A stretch of DNA of 64,000 nucleotides from positions 1 through 64,000 of the IMG/VR virus record IMGVR_UViG_3300042894_002769. The stretch is one strand, 5' to 3'. Source of the DNA: a virus. The position numbers were made by a program, and so were the translations under genes. A model generated the notes under the pieces. It worked only from the letters and a program-made list of their open reading frames with translations. It was not told the origin of the DNA and ran no database searches. This document shows positions 34,903-42,153 of this stretch, in pieces; position 1 is the first letter of the stretch, and the number at the start of each line of letters is the position of its first letter.

Positions 34903-35418
34903 CTATTTTCTCCAGTGCATTGTGATTAGTGCGGGCGTGTCTGTTAGCGTTCCAAGTATCTCGCACTCTTTCAAGTCGTGCGGCTCTGCTATCAATTCAA
35001 CGCTAAACGGTTTCATCTGAGCGTTTTCCCATTGTGCAAGCGCTTGCGCCTCACCATCTGTTAAACCTGTAATATCTCCATTTTGTAGCGCTGCAAGGTA
35101 TGGCGCGTGGATTGTTGCGCGTCGCGTGTGCCATTTTTTACAGTGCCTTCTTATCCATACTTTCAACGCTTCGACGCTCTTAAAATATACTCTGATTTCA
35201 TGCGCTGGTTGTGTGAAGTTCTGATAATGAAATAAATTGATAGTGTTCAGGCGTAAATGATTAATATCAAAATCAGTGAAGACTATAGGCGTGTTGTCAT
35301 AACGTCCCGTGTTTATGCTGTAATCCTGACCATTTACACGAATTTTAAAACCGTGTAAGCTGTCAATTCTTTGCGCTCTGTCTCTGATTTTATACAATGC
35401 CAGTTGTTGCGGTTTCAT
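34903..35418 (-). CDS. Accessory operon protein, unknown
   Basis: 171 residues: MKPQQLALYKIRDRAQRID, a region with FTDFDINHLRLNTINLFHY and a basic helix VEALKVWIRRHCKKWHTRRAT. Not recognised. GCGC-rich codon choice as in its neighbours. Its start overlaps the previous gene's stop by 4 bases. Confidence 0.6.
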   Translation of the reverse strand: MKPQQLALYKIRDRAQRIDSLHGFKIRVNGQDYSINTGRYDNTPIVFTDFDINHLRLNTINLFHYQNFTQPAHEIRVYFKSVEALKVWIRRHCKKWHTRRATIHAPYLAALQNGDITGLTDGEAQALAQWENAQMKPFSVELIAEPHDLKECEILGTLTDTPALITMHWRK

Positions 35419-35726
35419 AATATCGCGCTCCCGTAATCGATGGCGTAAAGTGGGCGCTCTGTCGCGCGTTCTTTGATAATAATATTGTATCCATCATCAT
35501 CAATGCTACATCTTCCAGCGCTTGCGCTTGTTAAGTATCCTGACTCCCTAAAATGTTTCAATAGTTGGCGCGGTGTCCAGTCTAAACAATCAGCGCTAAT
35601 TGTTCCGATTGTGTGCCAATTATTCCAGTCGTAGCCGTTGCGGTTATTTCCCCACGCATCAATTGATAATATTTTCAAATCATCAGGCGCGGGCGTTGGT
35701 GTTGGTGTCGTGTTAATTAATAGCAT
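35415..35726 (-). CDS. Accessory operon protein, unknown
   Basis: 103 residues from MLLINTTPTPTPAPDDLK. AGGAGG at 8 bases before the ATG at 35726 decides the start. Trp/Asn-rich middle (DAWGNNRNGYDWNNWHTIG) and a helix WTPRQLLKHFRESGYL. No recognised domain. Confidence 0.6.
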   Translation of the reverse strand: MLLINTTPTPTPAPDDLKILSIDAWGNNRNGYDWNNWHTIGTISADCLDWTPRQLLKHFRESGYLTSASAGRCSIDDDGYNIIIKERATERPLYAIDYGSAIL

Positions 35727-36312
35727 GATAAATGCCTCCTTTTGTATAGGTGTATTCATTTAAAATTAAATTTTCTTTAATGTTTTCTTCGCTTGTTTGG
35801 TTGTCGTGTTCGCGCTGTAATATCCGATATATGACGCGGTTTAGGTCAATCAATAAATCGTCAAAATCTTCACACTCTACCGCGTCGCCCGTTTTGCTGT
35901 TGCTACAATCTGCGCTTGTGCTTCGTTCGTGGGTGTAATTCCCTCGATGGGTTATCGTCGCCCGTAACCTGTAAAGGTGGCGCTTTTGGATTGCTTGCAA
36001 GCGCTTTGCAATGTCTAATAATTCCGACGTTGGGCGGTCTTGTTGTAGCGTTTTAAATGCGCCTTTATCATAGCTATAATTACCAGTGATGCACGCTCCT
36101 GACCCTTGGCAATGGCTCAAGTCATACATAATTTTAACGTCATAAAATCCCATAATTTCAAGCGCTGCCGTGATATCTTCTTCGATAAAGTCTAAAAAAG
36201 TCCATTCGTAGCGCTCGCGCTCTACAATTCGCGCTTGTACTGCTGGTGATAAGTCTTTGAAAAAATAAACCGGAATCACTCCAGCGGGTGTCGCTGTTGT
36301 TTCGTGTGTCAT
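35713..36312 (-). CDS. Phage accessory protein of the SQGDGACFTG-type family
   Basis: 199 residues. FKDLSPAVQARIVERERYEW, then LSHCQGSGACITGNYSYDKGA, LDIAKRLQAIQKRHLYRLRA and HRGNYTHE, ending with a helix and ILNEYTYTKGG. This order matches a family I know from phages and plasmids in which the motif SQGDGACFTGxY and HRGxYxHE are conserved. It has been labelled antitoxin-like in databases, without firm function. Start supported by AGGAG 8 bases upstream. Confidence 0.68.
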   Translation of the reverse strand: MTHETTATPAGVIPVYFFKDLSPAVQARIVERERYEWTFLDFIEEDITAALEIMGFYDVKIMYDLSHCQGSGACITGNYSYDKGAFKTLQQDRPTSELLDIAKRLQAIQKRHLYRLRATITHRGNYTHERSTSADCSNSKTGDAVECEDFDDLLIDLNRVIYRILQREHDNQTSEENIKENLILNEYTYTKGGIYHAIN

Positions 36313-36314
36313 TG

Positions 36315-37013
36315 TTACGCTCCTATCTTGCGTTTGATGATGCGGTGGTTGTAGTGCGGCTGGTTTGCTTGATAGTCCGCAAGGGTCGCGCGTGCGGCTG
36401 TCATTGTGTCATCAACGCTTGATAATTCCCATTTTTTGCCATCATATAAACTTTCGATGTGATATTCAAATATAGGAATTTTGAGCGCTTGTTTTTGTGT
36501 GTCTGTGCCATTGTTCGCATAATAGGAAAGTATGCTCAAAAGGGCGTGCGGGTCGCGTATCTGGTCGCCTTTTGCGCCTTGTCGTAGCTTTGGTGTGATG
36601 TTCAGGCGCTGGGCGCTAAATGCTCTGTATTGTTCCGCGTGCGGCTTGATTTTCAAAAGGCTGTTGCCGTTTTTATCTACTCCATTAAAAAACGCGTCAA
36701 AATGTATAAAGCTGTCAGGTGTTGGCGCTTGTTCAGGCGCTGGCGCTGGTTCGTTTAACGCTCTGAAGTCGCGCGTGAAAAAATAACTTTGAGCGCTGTC
36801 GTTTGCGTATCCTGCAAGGTTAAAACCTCGCAATTCTAAAATGTCACGGGCGTGATGGTCGCATGTCTGAAAGCTGTCATCATAGCTGAAAATTTCCGAT
36901 ACTTTGAAGCGAGTATCTGTAATTTTAAAGCGGGTAGGCTTGTGGTCGGTTGCTCCTATATAGTTCACAATAAACAATTGATGATTGATAGAGGATAATA
37001 ATTTTTCTTTCAT
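36315..37013 (-). CDS. Accessory operon protein, unknown
   Basis: 232 residues, start MKEKLLSSINHQLFIVNYIG with GGAG at 8 bases. An Ala/Pro linker (EPAPAPEQAPTP) divides an N-terminal part from a C-terminal part with ITPKLRQGAKGDQIRDPHAL. No recognised domain. Very high use of GCGC-containing codons. Confidence 0.6.
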   Translation of the reverse strand: MKEKLLSSINHQLFIVNYIGATDHKPTRFKITDTRFKVSEIFSYDDSFQTCDHHARDILELRGFNLAGYANDSAQSYFFTRDFRALNEPAPAPEQAPTPDSFIHFDAFFNGVDKNGNSLLKIKPHAEQYRAFSAQRLNITPKLRQGAKGDQIRDPHALLSILSYYANNGTDTQKQALKIPIFEYHIESLYDGKKWELSSVDDTMTAARATLADYQANQPHYNHRIIKRKIGA

Positions 37014-37030
37014 GGTGTTTTCTCCAGTGT

Positions 37031-37135
37031 TTAAAATTTAATTTTACCGTATCTTTTAACGCTAAAATGTCGCGCTAAAATAATGACAATAATCAAAACA
37101 ATAATAATGCTTAAAATTGCCTTTAATCCTCCCAT
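37031..37135 (-). CDS. 34-residue single-span membrane peptide
   Basis: ATG at 37135 preceded by CGGAGA at 8 bases; it overlaps the end of the upstream gene. Sequence MGGLKAILSIIIVLIIVIIL then a basic tail with ARHFSVKRYGK. One transmembrane helix with positive-inside C-terminus. Resembles small phage membrane effectors, but the role is unknown. Confidence 0.6.
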   Translation of the reverse strand: MGGLKAILSIIIVLIIVIILARHFSVKRYGKIKF

Positions 37136-37557
37136 TTTTGAATCTCCGATAATAATTGCATCAGGTCTCCGGATAAAGTGACGGCTTTAAAATCACCGTC
37201 CAATCGATAATATTTTTCAAGCGCTCCGCGTGCGTCCATAATATTTTGTACGGCTCTATTTTTCGCGGCTTGCCGATTTATAGCGCGGTCTAGTGTTTGA
37301 GCGTGCTTTCTTGTTGTCGTATCTCTAACGACGTATTGAGCAACAATAGCGCGTAATTCATCAGGCGTGGCGCTGGTATAAATTGCCTCATCGTTTTGTA
37401 GTGTAACGATGTATAAAACAAAGTCAGAAAAATGTAAAATGTCCATGGTTTGCGCTTCGCTGTCGTCTATAATTTCCACTCCCTGTGATACAGTCGCGCG
37501 TAAAGTAAAGCGCTGTATTTTTGCCGCGTTCGCGGCTCTTTCGTGTTCAGTTATCAT
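37123..37557 (-). CDS. Accessory operon protein, unknown
   Basis: 144 residues: MITEHERAANAAKIQRFTLR, TMDILHFSDFVLYIVTLQND, a helical C-terminal half (HAQTLDRAINRQAAKNRAVQ) ending LLSEIQKWED. Start has the repeated leader ACCACCACCACCGGAG upstream. Function unknown. Confidence 0.6.
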   Translation of the reverse strand: MITEHERAANAAKIQRFTLRATVSQGVEIIDDSEAQTMDILHFSDFVLYIVTLQNDEAIYTSATPDELRAIVAQYVVRDTTTRKHAQTLDRAINRQAAKNRAVQNIMDARGALEKYYRLDGDFKAVTLSGDLMQLLSEIQKWED

Positions 37558-37611
37558 TTTTTTTCTCCGGTGGTGGTGGTTTGGCGCTGGTGGTGTCCAG
37601 CGCCTTTTGTT

Positions 37612-37821
37612 TTAAATAAATCTCATTTTATAGAGTAGCGCATCCTGCAAGATAATTTGATTTTTGAATCCTGCCGCGGTCAATGCTTTGCTTGTTGCTA
37701 GCATCTCTGAGGTGGTCAAGTTTTTAAAGATAATCGAATACTCATCACTATTAAATGAAAGTACTCCAGCATTTTGCAGGTGGAGGCTGGTGTAAAGTTC
37801 TACTAATTGCGAGTAAGTCAT
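37612..37821 (-). CDS. First gene of GCGC-rich operon, unknown
   Basis: 69 residues, MTYSQLVELYTSLHLQNAGV. Same leader ACCACCACCACCGGAG before the ATG as the next gene, which points to duplicated translation-start cassettes. No known motif. Confidence 0.55.
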   Translation of the reverse strand: MTYSQLVELYTSLHLQNAGVLSFNSDEYSIIFKNLTTSEMLATSKALTAAGFKNQIILQDALLYKMRFI

Positions 37822-38065
37822 GATTTTAATCTCCGGTGGTGGTGGTTTGTTGTTTGGGTTTCATTTACAGCGCGGTTAGTGTATCGCGTTTTTTAAAAAA
37901 GTTTTAAAAAAGTTTAAAAATATTTTTCTGTTTTTTCGTAACTTGTTGAATTATAACGATATTTATTTTTTTCAAAAATTTTAAAATAAACATTTTTCGG
38001 ATTTTTTCCGCACTTGTTGCGGGTGTCATACTGGTAAGCGCTGCCGGTTATATCTCCACCTTGCA

Positions 38066-38137
38066 AGCTCTGCAGCTCTGCAGCTCTGCAGGTGTTCAGG
38101 TAGGTGTTCAGGTAGGTGTTCAGGTAGGTGTTCAGGT
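38066..38137. repeat. Short tandem repeats: 8-mer x3 and 12-mer x4
   Basis: AGCTCTGC occurs three times in tandem (38066-38089), followed directly by four tandem copies of AGGTGTTCAGGT (38090-38137). The array lies in the gene-free stretch 37822-38504, next to the iteron array. CTGCCGG occurs on both sides. Confidence 0.85.
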
Positions 38138-38146
38138 CTGCCGGAA

Positions 38147-38333
38147 TTTTGACGCGTCAATTTTACAGCGCGTCAATTCTCTGGCATGTCAACTTTCTGA
38201 CGCGTCAATTCTATGACGGTGTCAATTTTCTGACGCGTCAATTCTATGACGGTGTCAATTTTCTGACGCGTCAATTTTGTGACGCGACAATTTTTTGACG
38301 CGTCAAATTTCAGGCGCGACAATTTTTTGACAC
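38147..38333. repeat. Iteron array, about 12 copies of a 16-17 bp unit centred on TGACGCGTCA
   Basis: Units follow one another without spacers, typical unit TTTTCTGACGCGTCAA; variants include TTCTATGACGGTGTCAA and TTTTGTGACGCGACAA. The core TGACGCGTCA is a 10-bp palindrome. Head-to-tail iterons of this length next to a replication-clamp gene are typical of replication origins or partition sites; a dense operator array is the alternative. Confidence 0.85.
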
Positions 38334-38388
38334 TCCCTGCCGCCTGTGGAATTTATGCGAGCGAATCCGCAAGGGGATGCAATGGCAA

Positions 38389-38428
38389 TAAAAAAAAGCG
38401 CATGATAGATTTTACCCATCAATGCGCT
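38389..38428 (-). terminator. Terminator after clamp gene
   Basis: AGCGCAT/ATGCGCT with inner pairs TGAT/ATCA; the minus strand continues TTTTTTT. It ends the transcript coming from the promoter at 41.27 kb before the iterons. Confidence 0.75.
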
Positions 38429-38440
38429 GTCGTCTGTAAA

Positions 38441-38488
38441 ATTAATTGCCTTGGTTAGCCTTTAGCATTAATTGCCTTGGTTAGCCTT
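38441..38488. repeat. 22-bp exact direct repeat containing the AAGGCTAAC word
   Basis: Identical 22-bp copies (begin ATTAATTGCC, end TTAGCCTT) lie at 38441-38462 and 38467-38488, four bases apart, between the clamp stop and its terminator. The second copy overlaps a micro-ORF ATG AAG GCT AAC CAA GGC AAT TAA (38491-38468, minus). Confidence 0.85.
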
Positions 38489-38504
38489 CATGCCGTTAGC
38501 CTTC

Positions 38505-39542
38505 TTAGTGACGTTGCCCCATTGCAATATTGTACCCGTTAGCCTTCTCGATGACTGCACACATTTCGGTAAAAATAATTTCAACGTCGTTAGCCTTCTC
38601 GATTGTGAGTAAATCAATCAGATAGTTACATTCAAATCTACCTATAATTTGGATGCCCTTAGTATTATTGTCGTGGTTAGCCTTTACGCTAAACAGCGTT
38701 TTCTTTTCGTGGTCAGCTATGTCGTGAAATAGTAAATCGTTTCCATCCAGTATCACAGTCACACCTTTTGACTTATCCACTGATAATAAATTACTGAGGT
38801 TAGCCTTCAATCCTTTAAGCATTTCCTTTCTTTTAACTGTCACAGTGGTTAATTTATTATTGACATATTGCGCCATCAACCTGTCAAAGCTAGGATATTT
38901 AGAGTTGATTGGCGTTACATACAAGGCAAAGTCAACACCATTAAATTCAATAACGCTCAAATTACCTTCTTTTGTGTACCTGACGTAAACATCGACATCG
39001 GCATCAATAATGCTTAATATTTCGACGGCATTCCTTGGTATGAGTACATCAATTAAATGTTTGCATGGAACATCAAGTTTATCTGTTACCAGTCTATAGC
39101 CGTCACTCACAGCGGTGTTGATAGACTTATCTGTAAACGATACGAATTGACTGTTTAAGTAATACCTAACATCAGCTTTACCCATAACAGTCAGGTAGGC
39201 TTTGTTAAACAATTTTGCGGCATTTACTTCACATATTTTAGCCGTCACAGGTGATTCGAGTATGAGCGACTCAAAGCGTTCTTTAAGTACATCCGCAAAA
39301 ACTGTTGATACCGTTAAACTCGGATAAACCGCATTTAAATCCTTACCGTGCATAAGCGCATCAACAAATGAAATTACTGACGGCTTAATGTTATTATTGT
39401 TCTCTGAAAAGTCATTGCGTACCACTAAAGATACCTCAGGACTTGTTGCAAAAACGTGTGATTCTGTTAATAGTACACCGTCACCAAAAATATATTTTTT
39501 GCCAACTGATTTAATAAATTTACTGATAATTTTAGATTTCAT
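38505..39542 (-). CDS. DNA polymerase sliding clamp-like protein (DnaN-like)
   Basis: 345 residues. The middle and C-terminal thirds follow the bacterial beta-clamp pattern: SDGYRLVTDKLDVP ... DVLIPRNAVEILSIID ... FALYVTPINSKYPSFDRLMA ... VTVKRKEMLKGLKANLSNLL ... IGRFECNYLIDLL and a C-terminal AVIEKANGYNIAM. The N-terminal domain is more divergent. Length is close to the usual 366. It would encircle DNA and tether a polymerase; whether it recruits a phage or host polymerase cannot be seen here. First-transcribed promoter is at 41.27 kb. Confidence 0.72.
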   Translation of the reverse strand: MKSKIISKFIKSVGKKYIFGDGVLLTESHVFATSPEVSLVVRNDFSENNNNIKPSVISFVDALMHGKDLNAVYPSLTVSTVFADVLKERFESLILESPVTAKICEVNAAKLFNKAYLTVMGKADVRYYLNSQFVSFTDKSINTAVSDGYRLVTDKLDVPCKHLIDVLIPRNAVEILSIIDADVDVYVRYTKEGNLSVIEFNGVDFALYVTPINSKYPSFDRLMAQYVNNKLTTVTVKRKEMLKGLKANLSNLLSVDKSKGVTVILDGNDLLFHDIADHEKKTLFSVKANHDNNTKGIQIIGRFECNYLIDLLTIEKANDVEIIFTEMCAVIEKANGYNIAMGQRH

Positions 39543-39599
39543 TTTAATTCGCCCGTGATTTTAATTAGTGTTTACTTTATTTAACCATTTCGCTTTTAT

Positions 39600-39995
39600 T
39601 CAGCAAATAACTTTAACGATTTCGTAACCGTAATCATGCGCAATTTCAAGCAATGTTCGTTCAATTCTACCTTCGCTAATTGAACTAAATGCGCTAAATC
39701 CTGCATTTTGGACAGCTTCCTGAGCTGCGACATTGTGCTTATTGTATCCGCCACCGCTAGCCTTACCGTTGCCTTTTGAATAAATACCGTTTTCAAAATC
39801 GCCCAAGCCATAAGCGTGAAAGTCAGCATAGATTGTACTGGCAGAAGCACTGCGCCCACTATAGATACCCAGTTCCATAATGGTGCGAATTTCGTTATCA
39901 ACTAACGCGACAACAACATACTTTTGCACGCATTCTTTATCAGAATGATTTTGAAAACGAGGTGATACTTTTGATACATCGAATTTAATAGCCAT
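39600..39995 (-). CDS. Small phage protein, GGGYNKHNVAAQEA-type family
   Basis: 131 residues from MAIKFDVSKVSPRFQ; GGAGATTAAC before ATG 39995 decides the start over an upstream one. The segment GNGKASGGGYNKHNVAAQEAV followed by AGF fits a common phage family where GSAGGYGYHKxSAAxxEA is conserved. Usually unannotated; no enzymatic motif is established to my knowledge. Confidence 0.65.
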   Translation of the reverse strand: MAIKFDVSKVSPRFQNHSDKECVQKYVVVALVDNEIRTIMELGIYSGRSASASTIYADFHAYGLGDFENGIYSKGNGKASGGGYNKHNVAAQEAVQNAGFSAFSSISEGRIERTLLEIAHDYGYEIVKVIC

Positions 39996-40114
39996 GTTAA
40001 TCTCCAAATAATGTGGTAAAGTGTAAGTAAGACAGCGTGTTTTCTCGCTGTTGCTGAGTAATATACCGACATTTTTAAAAAACAAAAGAAATTTTTAAAA
40101 ATTTTTAAAATTTT

Positions 40115-40609
40115 TTAAATTTGAAAAACTAAAGATTCGTCAATTTCTAGGCTATCTTCTTGTTTTATAACGTCAATTAGTGATTTATGATAAGTAACTT
40201 TACCGTCGCGTCCTTTGCGCAATAGGTGCAATCCTTGCGCAGTCGCGTCGCCTTCAGCATCAGCAATGCCTAAATCACAAAGAAGGCTTTTTATCACATT
40301 GCTTTTAACACGGGTCTTAATGCGCAAGGTGGCGAAACTCACAAAGTCAGGTGATGGCGTGTAATCGACATTTTTATGAAATACGCTAGCCGGTTCTCGG
40401 TCTTCAGGCAGCGGTCTTCTGTCAGATTTGTCGAAATTGGTACGCATTGCCCTGCTATTTCGCTTTTCACGTTGTTCGTTAGCCTTTTTAGCGTCAAGAA
40501 ACTTCTGGCGCTTAGGTGACACCTTATTGCTTGGGATTAGCCTTTTACCGGTTTTGTCAAAAACAGATTTGATTTCAGTCAACGGTTTGAGTTTATCGTA
40601 TTCAGACAT
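40115..40609 (-). CDS. Basic protein of unknown function in replication block
   Basis: 164 residues from MSEYDKLKPLTEIKSV. ATG 40609 with GAGG at 9 bases is preferred to a TTG at 40630. The N-terminal half is strongly basic (SPKRQKFLDAKKANEQREKR) and probably disordered; the C-terminal half has VKSNVIKSLLCDLGIADAEG, a small helical domain. Nucleic acid binding is possible. Spacing to neighbours is short, one operon. Confidence 0.6.
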   Translation of the reverse strand: MSEYDKLKPLTEIKSVFDKTGKRLIPSNKVSPKRQKFLDAKKANEQREKRNSRAMRTNFDKSDRRPLPEDREPASVFHKNVDYTPSPDFVSFATLRIKTRVKSNVIKSLLCDLGIADAEGDATAQGLHLLRKGRDGKVTYHKSLIDVIKQEDSLEIDESLVFQI

Positions 40610-40613
40610 GCCG

Positions 40614-41216
40614 TTAGACCTCGCTTTCAATATAATTGAGAACTATCACAGCAGCAAAGATTAACAATGACCATTTTCGATACCCGCTAATTGTCGCAAT
40701 ATACGGTGATGCGTTAGCCTTAGTTAGCCTTCTGGTTAAACCTTCGTTAACTATCTCAATTAACCCCATGTCACATAAATACTTATCGATGGTCGAGCGT
40801 TTCACGCCACCTAGCACCGACATTTCAAAGACACTCAGATAGCCTTCGTTAAAAGATGTCGTTAGCTGCTCTGCATAACTTTCGTCAATGTCAATGAAAA
40901 GTAAATACTTACTGATATAGGTATCAACAAAATGAACATCTATGTCAGTTGCTGTCGAATCGAGTTCCAGTAACACATTGCTCACAAGGTCTTTTCCATA
41001 ACCAATTACTGAGATGATTGCAATATCAACTGGGATTTCATAATTTTTAACAGCTCTGCGCCCAATGCTCTCAATAGTGTAATCAAGTTTTCTAATTAGC
41101 CTGTCACTGATTAGCCTTTTTAACATAGCGTTGTAATCGGAACTGGTTAGCCTTTCTTTTTTATTAGCGTACTTATTGAACGCTTTAAGAAACGTAAATA
41201 CGTTAGTTTTTTTCAT
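40614..41216 (-). CDS. Unknown protein with possible winged-helix C-terminal region
   Basis: 200 residues starting MKKTNVFTFLKAFNKYANKK. The segment EMSVLGGVKRSTIDKYLCDMGLIEI followed by RRLTKANASPY looks like a helix-turn-helix with a wing, then SGYRKWSLLIFAAVIVLNYIE. First gene after the promoter at 41.27 kb; the AAGGCTAAC word precedes the ATG at Shine-Dalgarno distance. It may regulate the divergent region, but this is inference. Confidence 0.6.
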   Translation of the reverse strand: MKKTNVFTFLKAFNKYANKKERLTSSDYNAMLKRLISDRLIRKLDYTIESIGRRAVKNYEIPVDIAIISVIGYGKDLVSNVLLELDSTATDIDVHFVDTYISKYLLFIDIDESYAEQLTTSFNEGYLSVFEMSVLGGVKRSTIDKYLCDMGLIEIVNEGLTRRLTKANASPYIATISGYRKWSLLIFAAVIVLNYIESEV

Positions 41217-41258
41217 GTCGTTAGCCTTTAATGCAGTGAATAGAATCGACGCTCGCTA

Positions 41259-41287
41259 AGTGTATCACTACCAAAACAGTCAGTCAA
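41259..41287 (-). promoter_or_regulatory. Promoter of the minus-strand replication operon
   Basis: Minus strand TTGACT (41287-41282), exactly 17 bases, TACACT (41264-41259). Predicted start near 41252, about 36 bases before the first ATG. Confidence 0.65.
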
Positions 41288-41520
41288 AAAAAAATCTCAT
41301 GAATTTTGCACGAGTTTTAAAATTTTTTTGAAAAAAAAAATAAAAATAATTTTTCACCATCCGCACCCATTGCCGACGACCCCTAAAAAATCCGATTTTG
41401 TTGTAAAAATACCACTGATGTTTAGCCGTCTAAGTAGTATTTTGTCCGTAAGTATTTGATTTATATACATATTTTCAAAAATATTTCTTGCAAAATGAAT
41501 AAAATCAATAGCTTGCCATG

Positions 41521-41592
41521 TTAATATATATGTTATATATAATATATATATTATATATATTTATATATAGTATATACTATATATAAATATAT
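41521..41592. repeat. TA-rich palindromic segment in the divergent region
   Basis: An almost pure A/T run contains a perfect 38-bp palindrome (41555-41592, centre TAT|ATA flanked by AG/CT) and neighbouring shorter TA palindromes. The gene-free region 41217-42153 also holds A- and T-tracts. Such DNA melts or extrudes easily and fits a DNA-unwinding element or transcription boundary. Confidence 0.75.
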
Positions 41593-42009
41593 TTTTAATC
41601 GTTACACGATTTACCCCTATACACCCCGTTTTGCTCATCAGTACCTACCACAGATTAGCCCTTCCTGTCAAGCATTATTTTTACTCTATTTTCCACCTAT
41701 CCGAAAAAAAAAACGACTACCCACTTTTTTAAGCACCACTTACCAATAGTGTACAGCTGGTCTACATATCATTTTGCCAATTCAAAAAAAGTCTGTGACG
41801 TTTTTTAATCGACCCTTTTTTAACCTATATTTCAATACGTTGCCACAAAGCCTAAATTTGCATTTTTAAAAACCCCCTTATAACTTATTGATTTATAAAA
41901 ACAACAAGTTTCCACTTCACCTCAATTTTACCAGCTCTCTCATAAAAATTTTCTGATACCACCCACTATTTCCACCATCCCTACCGACCCCCATTTTTAA
42001 ATTAAAAAG

Positions 42010-42038
42010 TTGCACACAACTTTCTACAATGTTAAGCT
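42010..42038 (+). promoter_or_regulatory. Weak candidate promoter for first plus-strand genes
   Basis: TTGCAC (42010-42015), 17 bases, TAAGCT (42033-42038). Predicted start near 42045, just before a structured leader. Neither box is strong, so an activator or another site is possible. Confidence 0.3.
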
Positions 42039-42053
42039 CTTTATCGACCCTGT

Positions 42054-42112
42054 GAGCGATAATGTTCCGCCATGAACATCTCTACCTATTGAAATTTATC
42101 AATACATCGCTC
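42054..42112 (+). promoter_or_regulatory. Predicted three-way-junction RNA leader upstream of 42154 gene
   Basis: GAGCGAT (42054-42060) pairs with ATCGCTC (42106-42112). Between them are two hairpins, ATGTTC-CGCCAT-GAACAT (42062-42079) and TATTGA-AATTTA-TCAATA (42087-42104). All stems are perfect. The element ends 41 bases before the ATG. Confidence 0.55.
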
Positions 42113-42153
42113 TCAGCGGTCACTTTACTAATTTCAACAGGACAACCTTACTA

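Larger units (their letters stand above)
38454..41228 (-). repeat. Dispersed oriented 9-mer AAGGCTAAC, 12 exact copies
   Basis: On the minus strand AAGGCTAAC occurs at 38454, 38480, 38495, 38538, 38589, 38676, 38799, 40478, 40713, 40723, 41146 and 41220 (lowest base of each); the core AAGGCTAA occurs also at 40538 and 41111. All have one orientation. They fall in non-coding DNA (four), in frame as Lys-Ala-Asn (six) and as Arg-Leu-Thr in another frame (two), so the conserved unit is the nucleotide word. Confidence 0.88.

Noticed and set aside
38147-38333. CRISPR array
   Set aside because: Repeats are 16-17 bp and contiguous with no unique spacers. They are iterons, and no cas genes are present; the Cas4-like nuclease at 57.3 kb belongs to the phage recombination type.
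40115-40630. TTG start for the 40115 gene
   Set aside because: ATG 40609 has GAGG at workable distance, whereas TTG 40630 lies inside the previous gene without a ribosome site.
42050-42066. lac-operator-like sequence TGTGAGCGATAA
   Set aside because: Only one half resembles the operator and the bases are accounted for by the three-way-junction stem. No LacI-type regulator is seen.
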